From Candidatus Omnitrophota bacterium (GTDB taxonomy: Bacteria > Omnitrophota > Gorgyraeia > 2-02-FULL-51-18), in the NCBI GenBank assembly GCA_016206805.1, contig JACQQX010000041.1, forward strand, positions 1-43,224: a DNA stretch of 43,224 bases. Direction: 5' to 3'. The notes beneath the pieces are model-generated. The model was not told where the DNA came from. It was given only the letters and a program-made list of their open reading frames with translations, and did no database searches. The position numbers were made by a program, and so were the translations under genes. Shown one piece after another: positions 19,601-23,963 of the stretch (the stretch's first letter is position 1; each line of letters opens with the position of its first letter).

Positions 19601-22600
19601 ATTGGACACCACAGGGACGGCGGGATTTCCGGGCATGTCGTTTAGCCTAACCGTGCTTTTGACCGGATAAATTCCATTGAGGGGAACGTAGCTTCTTTCA
19701 AAATTTGTTTTTTTGAACAACCACTCTCCCTTGTAAACAACAATAAAGCCGTGTCCTGCCGCATAAGCGCGAATGCGCCCGTAAAGAGCGCGATTCCCGG
19801 CTTTTGAGTCCAACGCGGCCCCGACGCCCTTACGGTATGCCTCTGGAAGAAAATCTAAAAGACGCCGATGAAATTCGTCCAGCATTTGAACGGTATCGTT
19901 ATTTTTGTCACGGCTAAGAATCCTGGACTCGAAACTACGAAACAATTCTTCCAGTCGCCGCATTTTAGGCGCGGTGTCCTCAGTTTCAGCCGATCCCTGA
20001 ACCGCAATTCGCGAAGGACGCTGCGGTCTCGGCCCCGCGTTTCGATCCTGTCTTGTCCAGCAACCGGCGCCCATTCCGATCATCAACACTCCTAAAAGAA
20101 AAACACTCCGAAATGCCCCCGCCACCGAAACGTCGGCGGCCAGCCGCGCGGCTGTGAGTTTCCAAGCTGCCAACATCATGGCCGGAGGGGATGGAAAAGA
20201 CTTGTTGAGTAGTTTTTTGTAATCTTCTGGGACGGTAAAAAACGACAACCGGTAGTCCCGTTCATCAATCAGCGATTGGGCGAATCGGATAAGACCCAGC
20301 GACGTTTCCGATATCACGTCATGGCCGAGGAATGTGATGATCAATAGCCCTCCGGGCTTGAGCACCCTTTTTGCCTGCTGAATCAGCGCCCATGGCCTTG
20401 AATCGATATTATTGATGGTGACAATATCCTGAGAGGAGACGCTCAGGCCCGGGACGTTGTGATAATTCGGCGCGGATCGGCCCTCAGGATCAGCGTGATA
20501 TAGCCGGCGTTCCGGCGAAGGGATATTCTCAACAAGACTTTTCATCGGCTCGACACCCATCACTCTGACATCAACCCTTAAAAGATTTTTGAGATAATCG
20601 CCGAATGCGGGAACAAACGCGCCGGAACCGCTGTCCAGATCAACAAACCGCAGCGGCGAAACATGGGTAAACGCTTGTTTGATCATTAATTTCAATAATA
20701 ATGTTTGCACCTCATCAATATTTGAAAGATATTGCCTCTCAAATTTATCCGGAACCGACGAAATGCTCCGGATGGTTACCTTCCATGGAGTGGACTTAAA
20801 CGGTAGAGCTATCGAAACCACAACCTCTTGCAAGGACAGCGCCTGAATGAGATCATCCAAACGTAGACCGTCGGGCGAAGTGGCCCCATGCCGCCTGACG
20901 CGTAGGCCATTTTTTCGGATTAAGGGATTTCCTAAATGAAACGAAAGGTTTCTAAGAAAGCTCATGGATTGATCGTGTAAATTCCCGGAAAGCACATCGC
21001 TCTCTGCTGCAACGTGGCCGGATACTTCGTTCATCAAACTAGCCAACCGGCTTGCGGCGGCAGGTTCGAGAATGGGAAGCGCGCGGACTCCACTTGCCGC
21101 GGGCAATGAGGAGTCCGCCGACGCCTTGTGGCGGACTCCGGACTGACTGGGAGAATGGGCAACAGCGGATCGAGAACGTGGTCCATTTTCCATTTTCCAT
21201 TTTCCATTTTCGGCCTTTCCAAGCGGCTCTAAAAGGACCTCCTCGTATTTTCGTTGAATGGTTTCGGAGCGGATGTTGGGGGTGAGGATAACGTAGGACC
21301 AGCCTTTTTCGCGGAAAAGCCGCTTCAAATGGTCGGTGTGATAACCACCGGCGATGAGAATTACCGCACGCTTGTCATTCCGAGCGGAGGCGCTTGCGCC
21401 GTAGTCGAGGAATCGACTTGATCCCTCGACTTCGCTCGGGATGACATTGCCTGTCTTATCAATAATCCGTTCGGTGTTTCTCACAAACGCCCTGTCCCGC
21501 GCCGCCACGGAGCCGTAAAACCGCCGCAGGCTTTTCTTGCCCTTCTCCAAAATATCCTCATACGGCGCCATATCCTCAAACGCGCCGCGGTCCAGAAGCT
21601 CGCGGTTCAAAAAAGCAAGCATCGACAGCGTCGAGAAATCCTTTTCGTTAAAATCAAATAGCCGGTATTCCTCAGAGGACATCTGTATCCGGTAAGCGTT
21701 TTCAAGAAGGCGAAGATAACGGTCAATGGCCCTTAGCTTAAAGGGGTCAGACCCCTGTGGATAACCGCTCTTTATCCACAGGGGTCTGACCCCTTTCAAT
21801 ATCTGTGAATAAACCTCTTCCTCCAACCGCTCCATTTCATCCAGCACGGCGTCAAAGTTGACCTTTGACAATTCATCCGGGTTATTAAAAGACTTGGGCA
21901 AGTGATTAAGAGAAGTGGGGATGGAATATTTCTGAGCCAACTGAATCAGTAAGGTCAGTCTGTCATTCCCGCGCAAGCGGGAATCCACCGGATCCCCGCT
22001 AAAAGATTGCGGGGATGACCATTCCTCGTAGTCCAATAACTCTTTCGGATAGACCCGCCGTTTGAGCGTCTCCACCGCCCGGCGGATGCGCGCCAAGTAT
22101 GCCAAAGAAGCTTCTCTTTTTTTCACCAGTTCCGCGTACGCGCGGAGGCTTCGCATGTACAACCGCTCATCCTCAATGCCGAGCATTTTCATGGGATGAC
22201 TGGATGTGAGATTGAGATATTCTTCGCCGGAGATCCTGCCTTCGATGAGAAACTTCCTCGCCACGCGGCGCCAGACTTTGTCGGATGCGATATTTTTAAT
22301 GGGAGTAAGCGTATCGTCTTTCGTGCCGCCTTCCACAAGAACCGTGTGGATTTTGTATCGCGTCATCAATGAGTCAATGGTTTTGGAAAGATTCTCCTGG
22401 CCGGAGAGATTGGAATGGGCGTCTTGGATGTGAATGATCAGCGGCGCCCCGGCACGAATATACCGCTCTTTTAAAGAACAAAATTCAAGAGGCGGCTCAA
22501 AAGAAGGCGCGTCGGCCGCCGGCCGTATTAAGGAACCGGCCTGCGTGATGTCGGAGAAAAGGAAAATACCTGCCGCTAAGAGGGCGACGATTTTTGTCGT

Positions 22601-22630
22601 ATTTCGATGGGATTTTCGGGTCATTTTCAT
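9617..22630 (-). CDS. Giant multi-domain exported protein, RLA-punctuated
   Basis: A single open frame of 4337 codons. Order: signal peptide (1-32), TraB/ChaN-like domain (about 35-465), repeat-rich linker, methyltransferase-like domain (about 590-815), lipobox-like segment and HExxH zincin (837-1250), HTH/sigma-4-like module (1256-1680), GT5 glycogen/starch synthase (1690-2250), GH15 glucoamylase (2294-2960), nucleotidyltransferase-like domain (2970-3240), then helical modules to the end. The motif RLA, mostly AARLA or GARLA, recurs at R528, 829, 1255, 1683, 2293, 2965, 3266, 3577, 3688, 3980 and 4327. Several dispersed repeats are absorbed in frame before residue 520. Its promoter is divergent from operon 2. 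One polyprotein, cleaved or not, is the simplest reading; the function of the whole is unknown to me. Confidence 0.85.
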   Translation of the reverse strand: MKMTRKSHRNTTKIVALLAAGIFLFSDITQAGSLIRPAADAPSFEPPLEFCSLKERYIRAGAPLIIHIQDAHSNLSGQENLSKTIDSLMTRYKIHTVLVEGGTKDDTLTPIKNIASDKVWRRVARKFLIEGRISGEEYLNLTSSHPMKMLGIEDERLYMRSLRAYAELVKKREASLAYLARIRRAVETLKRRVYPKELLDYEEWSSPQSFSGDPVDSRLRGNDRLTLLIQLAQKYSIPTSLNHLPKSFNNPDELSKVNFDAVLDEMERLEEEVYSQILKGVRPLWIKSGYPQGSDPFKLRAIDRYLRLLENAYRIQMSSEEYRLFDFNEKDFSTLSMLAFLNRELLDRGAFEDMAPYEDILEKGKKSLRRFYGSVAARDRAFVRNTERIIDKTGNVIPSEVEGSSRFLDYGASASARNDKRAVILIAGGYHTDHLKRLFREKGWSYVILTPNIRSETIQRKYEEVLLEPLGKAENGKWKMENGPRSRSAVAHSPSQSGVRHKASADSSLPAASGVRALPILEPAAASRLASLMNEVSGHVAAESDVLSGNLHDQSMSFLRNLSFHLGNPLIRKNGLRVRRHGATSPDGLRLDDLIQALSLQEVVVSIALPFKSTPWKVTIRSISSVPDKFERQYLSNIDEVQTLLLKLMIKQAFTHVSPLRFVDLDSGSGAFVPAFGDYLKNLLRVDVRVMGVEPMKSLVENIPSPERRLYHADPEGRSAPNYHNVPGLSVSSQDIVTINNIDSRPWALIQQAKRVLKPGGLLIITFLGHDVISETSLGLIRFAQSLIDERDYRLSFFTVPEDYKKLLNKSFPSPPAMMLAAWKLTAARLAADVSVAGAFRSVFLLGVLMIGMGAGCWTRQDRNAGPRPQRPSRIAVQGSAETEDTAPKMRRLEELFRSFESRILSRDKNNDTVQMLDEFHRRLLDFLPEAYRKGVGAALDSKAGNRALYGRIRAYAAGHGFIVVYKGEWLFKKTNFERSYVPLNGIYPVKSTVRLNDMPGNPAVPVVSNPEMKEAGVIGKTVSVGGEALFSQPMVYEDPFRSHVEKIRSEMFRIQEKLEALRRVEDIPLMFESGGANDVNLDRAFSMSRLKLFSLVGNPENAEPLFLQSIATHEYGHHLDNGNPIFNKNFNENRWGSADSEGRAMLVDFRHGGLLGLFDFLVNESQLLPDRRSARKRIRDEMLRLIEKNPGRYGFIVRPEMSLSVQTQIALQFWKFAQNERPRDRIFQDVCRALGYEDLPGFVRRSSTVPPGARLAELKSQATPVSLTERKVLERHDTPMDLKSLMDAYGELLWGMTMEEVAEELAVPYEILMPYFKRNPGHFQRYHIAGYSRRETERMMQAETLAFRFYADLVNPQLPFYRKIQAGYFELSDYIRQHDSVRTLLGIKADEPITPSHIKKIARKLSYLIRRGFLVVREIKGSDRMIGLGSEARRSDEDIVLSKHPDKADLGIDAFLRLPDRPEADPLKQIVAEEAWDAVGRAISRLKPEWKEPLLLIIRGTSYEQAAEELNISSGKLREIVYRARKFIKERSSGFPYGRRAKVRLVEERVSRIKKARFDRRVGELVDFIRASSYLSRSLRGLREDAEVYYHFKRGIQIIPASSGQSAETILQTPEDAVLLFTLRYHADGRETLYLEDEDFQTMRETGAPLAMLTPSGFVRMYDFAHRDFTSKDVALKITAARLAERGKAISWDGFPSRVAIVTSEAVPFAKGGGLGDSAAQQAAAIARQGSRDERGRPRVSLVMPEYRRKINGNSAPPDFEVRSTGIEYSVPVGNAQVPGAVKHAVVNGVDHWLFHASDPSLDYTHHLYDTTYPDSALGQAVFISRSVMEIIPKLVQKNLMPAPDVIHAHDWMTALVPILARLEHSSWHLDERNDFKDSLSRAMYFYRIHNAGLSYQGQFPDEWFGMLGLHLTDPAQYARDFSLRGGFNLARAAMALADGVDPVSRGYGGEILGDPSLTEGLGEVAGRRLQEGAWHPIANGLDKGNGNGSGAYRGFTDAEQMKKIKPMAKTELQKRFGLKVDPKAPIISMIARLDPDQKGTGLVRDNVEKFLRLGAQVIIFNDMNGFDEEKANFRNLAQYLWQSGYDGRFRFYLNDPDDRLDRGPVDLEGYRIDSNDKLVYAGSDLFLVPSKTEPFGLTPPIAMLYGTVPIVRKTGGLQDTVRSFHTQRRPDGNGFIFEGYDKDELFGAIVEAMAVYNRPAEWKEVVSNALNSDYSWDRRVQEFGEYYLTPFERLLRHAMSRVMSYASPADRMTHAQRRFSALKAAYPFFKEPIDSAWGSIRARGRTGRGARLAEAAGDRKNWALRTLQETAEQLLEFVLREGDRPFWRPTEAEKEKEQKDLEKRVNDLTTELKNLKAGASPEELLIAKGFTKILTNDPRVPAFVQSLDKNQDPSKTVCSTGIVVALPEPDRKKSIGRIFTSSIWWSLDYWYEIRREGHRDYKDGMHLYEDSFSLPIDPSSQDGFRVFSFQKMGTREEWHPVPAAIEGAAVAARHHSKIHPYWYVWPRDAALLIKGLIHLVQYVDLPPDLKRRINHKIHAYLFQYMAKVFEEDDKSRSRNFPDLLGFAKWEVDGTIYSGPWGNPQFDGAALTVVTYVDQALARMEQTPGTATNDQLRKETWPIVQRLTAFVSRTADQPCFDLWEELYGLHFYTRMAQARALDKAVVLAKRLSIAGEEIERWEAKAVEIRQNIRKDHIKPLDQVLREMRYLHEDDKNKKQLPLILELREAIKQKYLEAQYGDEEADTKAGDFEIIVSTVTEQDRRTVRPIDSSVIGAIIHSIEESREGMPFLTAVDLHVIQTFAAHEIVFRSLYPINGEWKDENGPRKGQGIGRYPLDGYVGQNPWYLTTAWYGRLLFYMLRLFAENPNPRINPQAFHILLGTDVRASTQDKVLEKALGYLDWITSHMRHLNGQVMSEQLNAKTGEPAGALELAWSLREFNRLVNDLLRFISDMESADQTPSAARLATGRREEGDFNDKGMAVTLDGVRRTIDRIRAAAGELSGGVSRIAPGAEIFLTGSFARGAMRLGLFPDQAALNYITQDIADYGDAFFNVIYPQRLHRAGKAAAVFPSDIDIRFGGAALDRSSQVEIQRLLERIFRNHRVFIHAVDWTTAHDKPLEVLSGFLTRLENELPVVASFERAVREAAAGVSLRENINELTIYGPSEAALANVRISSQGLEDVGGWITPFEVALRAILGLLQQTPSPNLIPHFQILPLAEVHVAGDDSARPLAGRGARPAGKEPAEGGRPRAEAAQTDSPSASNAARLAGKMDRRETLLALLGAAGSIYLISLFYDFLSGDRPRGNERTEPQSAKEERSERVLAGLKRFFDEIRPGLSANERAWVDEFLNVPNKLLMIFPDIGDEDPQPPRPAAAVKINDTIGAKDTRQLTLNVNHFEKLLESAGRNAATRHALIALALKEGSTLSDMKAHPKEYRRLNALAEDFFRRAEAGDLPDWFCAQLADRLIEMELFGYRAPLEYFRRLGVERLPDDGPARRWSSLLLMSKNDDDLRLNIFLSEVQLFDRRLWQRIAEMARARGKAFAKPKEGGVEWTFKPGALRFLRSGQPKNENNSSTAARLAARDYLADLENRINNLKSVQDIWELLHDWSQVREREGEEEAERWIPRLREAIYHYYEASIPAASDVSTARSLRRSFLKISRIAFTQERRAALTRLTADVIAKLQKRPGSRLAEKRDWGFTVLDRAIGETERILSLLGRVGLTPEERSQMRLGFEKIRRALILIKNRGLRFTDLWDGGLGKVLNKLMSAMDAIVGRFHDSPFRYENELAGSMKRLRHYLLIIKPDDSFNAVLKDSEELVYAVEGAWWGDDRENPVSLWRKTAVALYERLLEIKAAPNWRDQLAEPFFVFSIAFLPDLIEAATRFLTESQIQREIISSAESLLEFFSLHGHDLMARRWLLQMGAHERWTEFHREAVCELVRIAAGAPDLKDHLFSLFESQNPNWRRGARDVIAALDRPDPPGARLASKPHPRFESHRNGRARRAIRAGKREEVRGERENDPSSAFETRVGARWVAPGEGDREPVALLASDILPRPLQRGSRLSRPEILSLERSFSEAVRLNELPERLAYPVRIGKGAGFAVREEDGGVLWDGMRRPILRIRGGSSESRFPMEAFGNDRFGRDEMEVLFARIHQLGLDVTEDVRDGKPLLIRVTDDWENMKPARRYALVKSIEFIRQNFNNVRFKADDLSDDLVGFEPEKTINVFPAHLEEQALTKKGMGVLVWEEDSHQDFLPFTAMFMAAIAEGRLEYRDLDDKGIQLFQTLIRGGIHASFRLTPEVYEAMQNFDEDFDYSQTTVKALGRLLGNALAAARLALHAAGIAA
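10694..11902 (-). other. Giant protein modules 9a/9b: helical repeat region
   Basis: Residues 3577-3979, divided by a weaker motif GSRLAEK at 3688. Entirely helical in appearance, with HEAT/ARM-like leucine patterns towards the end. No catalytic motif recognised. Confidence 0.45.
11903..12835 (-). other. Giant protein module 8: hydrophobic start plus helical domain
   Basis: Residues 3266-3576. Five residues after RLA comes an internal Met (M3271, ATG at 12820), a DRRE basic/acidic start and the hydrophobic segment TLLALLGAAGSIYLISLFY. It looks like the N-terminus of a once separate membrane-anchored protein. The remainder is helical with no family I recognise. Confidence 0.55.
12836..13738 (-). 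other. Giant protein module 7: nucleotidyltransferase-like domain
   Basis: Residues 2965-3265. IFLTGSFARGAM (near 3012) and PSDIDIRFGG (near 3072) give the GSxxxG ... DxD pattern of the polymerase-beta nucleotidyltransferase superfamily. A Pro/Ala/Gly-rich linker (about 3225-3262) leads to the next RLA motif. Confidence 0.6.
13739..15754 (-). other. Giant protein module 6: GH15 glucoamylase
   Basis: Residues 2293-2964. A short coiled coil (about 2315-2365) precedes the catalytic domain. GH15 landmarks are WYVWPRDAALLIKGL, CFDLWEELYGLHFYTR (its Glu aligns with the general acid), GYVGQNPWYLTTAWYGR and MSEQLNAKTGEPAGALELAW (its first Glu aligns with the general base). Predicted to release glucose from alpha-glucans, the reverse direction of the preceding synthase. 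Confidence 0.85.
15755..17584 (-). other. Giant protein module 5: GT5 glycogen/starch synthase
   Basis: Residues 1683-2292. It starts VAIVTSEAVPFAKGGGLGD (1700-1718), the ADP-glucose-binding start of GT5. Next come VIHAHDWMTALVP, HNAGLSYQGQFPDEW, ISMIARLDPDQKG, and EPFGLTPPIAMLYG with VRKTGGLQDTV. All the expected catalytic landmarks are present, so the module looks enzymatically intact: it would transfer glucose from a nucleotide sugar to an alpha-1,4-glucan. Confidence 0.92.
17585..18868 (-). other. Giant protein module 4: helix-turn-helix / sigma-region-4-like module
   Basis: Residues 1255-1682. Around residues 1470-1530, RLKPEWKEPLLLIIRG followed by TSYEQAAEELNISSGKLREI resembles sigma-70 region 4, and an earlier TMEEVAEELAVPYEILMPYF looks like another HTH. 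The rest is basic and helical. A DNA-binding module in an apparently exported chain is hard to explain. Confidence 0.55.
18869..20146 (-). other. Giant protein module 3: lipobox-like segment and HExxH zincin
   Basis: Residues 829-1254. Right after AARLA comes RSVFLLGVLMIGMGAGC (841-857), which looks like a lipoprotein signal with a lipobox Cys, but in the middle of the chain. HEYGHHLD (1114-1121) is a zinc-metalloprotease HExxH motif; an acidic residue near 1142 (SEGRAMLVDF) could be the third ligand. Confidence 0.7.
20147..21049 (-). other. Giant protein module 2: SAM methyltransferase-like domain
   Basis: Residues 528-828. RFVDLDSGSGAFVPAFGDYL (661-680) matches the class I SAM-binding loop, VMGVEPM the acidic end of strand 2 and RVLKPGGLLIITFLGHD (755-771) the post-motif strand. 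The usual GxGxG is DSGSGA here. The substrate is not predictable. Confidence 0.65.
21183..21210. repeat. Tandem repeat, 7-base unit x4, in the giant gene
   Basis: Four perfect CCATTTT units on the + strand, read on the minus strand as ENGKWKMENGP in the linker after module 1. The next 100 bases (21065-21165) hold further GCGGACTCC / GGAGTCCGC inverted copies. Confidence 0.9.
21373..21446. repeat. Family A repeat read through in the giant gene
   Basis: TGTCATTCCGAGCGGAGGCG ... CGCTCGGGATGACA, with inverted termini. It is translated as part of residues 395-420 (NVIPSEVEGSSRFLDYGAS) without breaking the frame. Confidence 0.88.
21740..21796. repeat. Palindromic element (family B), complete copy, in the giant gene
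   Basis: Perfect 25-base arms (21740-21764, 21772-21796) around a 7-base loop. The total of 57 bases equals 19 codons, so the insertion keeps the frame. It is translated as GVRPLWIKSGYPQGSDPFK and carries two convergent TTATCCACA sequences. Confidence 0.92.
21961..22019. repeat. Family A variant read through in the giant gene
   Basis: TGTCATTCCCGCGCAAGCGGGAATCC ends in CGGGGATGAC. Translated in frame as about residues 205-223 (GDPVDSRLRGND). It splits a helical part of module 1. Confidence 0.85.
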
Positions 22631-22650
22631 TCGGGAAATTGAGTCACCAA

Positions 22651-22679
22651 AGTATACACGAGGCTCCCTTATTTTCCAA
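22651..22679 (-). promoter_or_regulatory. Promoter candidate for the giant gene
   Basis: On the minus strand TTGGAA (22674-22679), 17 bases, then TGTATACT with TATACT at 22651-22656. The start would be near 22644, giving a leader of about 14 bases. No clear Shine-Dalgarno site precedes the ATG at 22630. Confidence 0.5.
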
Positions 22680-22730
22680 ATAAAACCTGTGAAAAAGTTG
22701 ATTAATTTTAGATAAAATTGTTAATTTATT

Positions 22731-22810
22731 TGTCATTTCGAGGCCGTCAGACCGAGAAATCTCATGAAACAAAGATTTCTCGCCCGCCTTTGGCGGCCTC
22801 GAAATGACAG
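22731..22810. repeat. Family A repeat with long inverted ends
   Basis: TGTCATTTCGAGGCC at the left and GGCCTCGAAATGACA at the right are perfect inverted arms; inside, CCGAGAAATCT and AGATTTCTCG pair again. It may serve as a hairpin barrier between the divergent promoters. Confidence 0.88.
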
Positions 22811-22839
22811 GGGGTTTGAGTGGATTGCGTGAGAGAAAT

Positions 22840-22868
22840 TTGACTTGCCTTCGCGCTTTTTGTATACT
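22840..22868 (+). promoter_or_regulatory. Promoter candidate for nuo operon 2
   Basis: TTGACT (22840-22845), 17-base spacer, TATACT (22863-22868), with TG just upstream of the -10. The start would be near 22875, leaving a leader of about 75 bases before nuoA. Confidence 0.75.
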
Positions 22869-22948
22869 CCGTTCATAAACCCTGTCATTCTTTCCCGTCT
22901 TCCCTAAAAAACCGGCAAGGGTTACACTGAAACTAGAAGGACTTTGCG

Positions 22949-23314
22949 ATGTCGCTGTTGCATGACTACGCGTATGTGTTGGGTTTTTTCATTATTGGCA
23001 TCGGATTTGTTGTCATTAATTCCGTCCTTCCTCTCCTGGTCAGTCCCAAAAGTCGCGGCGCGATGCGCGCAAAACCTTATGAGAGCGGTGAAGTGCCTCT
23101 GGGCGGCGCGTGGGTGCAGTTCGATATCAATTACTATCTTTTCGCCCTCATCTTCATCGCCTTCGACGTGGAGGCGGCTTTTTTGTTTCCGGTGCTGGTC
23201 GTTTATAAAGACATCCCCGGCATAGCGGCGCTGGTGGAAGTGACGCTCTTTTTAGCCATCCTCTCTTTCGCCATTCTCTATGCCTGGAAAAAGGGACTCT
23301 TCGCGTGGAAATAA
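22949..23314 (+). CDS. nuoA: NADH-quinone oxidoreductase subunit A (operon 2)
   Basis: Three-helix membrane subunit of the second complex I. It shows [17 protein letters not shown], where the usual loop Cys (ECG) is replaced by Ser, then [16 protein letters not shown] and [16 protein letters not shown] at 22949 with AGAAGG eight bases upstream. First gene of an operon in which nearly all genes overlap. The lost loop cysteine differs from copy 1 and is a useful mark of the divergent lineage. Confidence 0.95.
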   Translation: MSLLHDYAYVLGFFIIGIGFVVINSVLPLLVSPKSRGAMRAKPYESGEVPLGGAWVQFDINYYLFALIFIAFDVEAAFLFPVLVVYKDIPGIAALVEVTLFLAILSFAILYAWKKGLFAWK

Positions 23315-23907
23315 ACCAGGATCCCCATTATTTAAACACCCAAACCCCCTCTCCCGACATGGTTCGCTTTTTTAAAGTGGAAGACGTTTTCAATATGGCG
23401 CGCGCCAACTCGCTTTGGCCGCTGACTTTCGGCTTGGCTTGCTGCGCGATTGAGCTGATGGCCGGGGGCGCGGCGCGCTTCGATATGGATCGCTTCGGCT
23501 TCGGCGTGTTCCGCCCTTCTCCGCGCCAGTCGGACCTCATGATTGTCGCCGGAACGATTTCGCGCAAGATGGTCCCCTGCATTAAGACCCTTTATGACCA
23601 GATGCCTTCACCCAAGTATGTGATCGCGCTCGGCGGATGCGCGACCGCCGGCGGCCCCTTCAAATATCCCGGCCAATACGGCATTCTCGAAGGCATTGAC
23701 AAGATCATCCCGGTAAACGTTTACATTCCCGGCTGCCCGCCAAGACCCGAAGCGTTGATCGCGGGCATCCTCGAACTCCAAAAACAGATTAAAGAAGGCC
23801 GCACGCAGGGCGTGATGTCCCCCGCCGCGGTCAACGACTCCCAAGACGCGCGTCCGGCCGAATACAAAAACGCGATGTCCCGCGCGGAGTTTAGGAAACA
23901 GGTGTAA
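23305..23907 (+). CDS. nuoB: NADH-quinone oxidoreductase subunit B (operon 2)
   Basis: N2-cluster subunit. Ligands: [22 protein letters not shown] and [12 protein letters not shown] start at 23305, overlapping nuoA by ten bases. It has about 40 extra C-terminal residues beyond the conserved core (after [11 protein letters not shown]), rich in Ala, Arg and Asp, of no recognised function. 200 residues. Confidence 0.95.
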   Translation: MEINQDPHYLNTQTPSPDMVRFFKVEDVFNMARANSLWPLTFGLACCAIELMAGGAARFDMDRFGFGVFRPSPRQSDLMIVAGTISRKMVPCIKTLYDQMPSPKYVIALGGCATAGGPFKYPGQYGILEGIDKIIPVNVYIPGCPPRPEALIAGILELQKQIKEGRTQGVMSPAAVNDSQDARPAEYKNAMSRAEFRKQV

Positions 23908-23913
23908 ATCATG

Positions 23914-23943
23914 TGTCATTTCGAGAGAAGCGAGAAATCTTGA
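23914..23943. repeat. Short family A repeat between nuoB and nuoCD
   Basis: TGTCATTTCGAGAGAAGCGAGAAATCTTGAG, the same short variant as at 4831 and 9412. It lies in the open frame upstream of the preferred nuoCD start. Confidence 0.75.
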
Positions 23944-23963
23944 GTATCACCGTGGAAAGAAAC

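Larger units (their letters stand above)
9644..21049 (-). repeat. Eleven dispersed (A/S)RLA linker motifs in the giant gene
   Basis: Codon triplets for RLA end, on the + strand, at 21049, 20146, 18868, 17584, 15754, 13738, 12835, 11902, 11569, 10693 and 9652. Seven copies are AARLA or AAARLA-like or ASRLA and three are GARLA; one is GSRLA. In five copies (20146, 17584, 13738, 12835, 11902) the DNA GCCGCGCGGYTGGC is identical apart from Y. Most copies are followed by a charged residue and preceded by a Pro/Ser/Gly-rich linker. Confidence 0.85.
21050..22630 (-). other. Giant protein module 1: signal peptide and TraB/ChaN-like domain
   Basis: Residues 1-527. After a basic start and a hydrophobic core (KIVALLAAGIFLFSDITQA) comes LIIHIQDAHSN (64-74), TVLVEGG (96-102), MKMLGIEDE, and near the end VILIAGGYHTDHL (423-435). 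Paired His/Asp/Gly-Gly motifs of this kind occur in the TraB/ChaN/EreA-like group, but I am not certain of the family. Four repeat sequences interrupt the domain and linker in frame. Confidence 0.5.
22631..22948. other. Divergent intergenic region
   Basis: A 318-base gap between the giant gene and operon 2. It holds the two divergent promoter candidates, an AT-rich stretch (22680-22730) and the long family A inverted repeat (22731-22810). No gene is supported. Confidence 0.7.

Noticed and set aside
21183-21210. Tandem 7-base units as a CRISPR-like array
   Set aside because: Units are contiguous without spacers and are translated within the giant gene.
9617-22630. Possibility that the giant gene is an assembly artefact joining several genes
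   Set aside because: The frame stays open without a stop over 13 kb, and linker motifs recur with regular context at domain borders; a chance join would break the frame. Long reads over the region would settle it.
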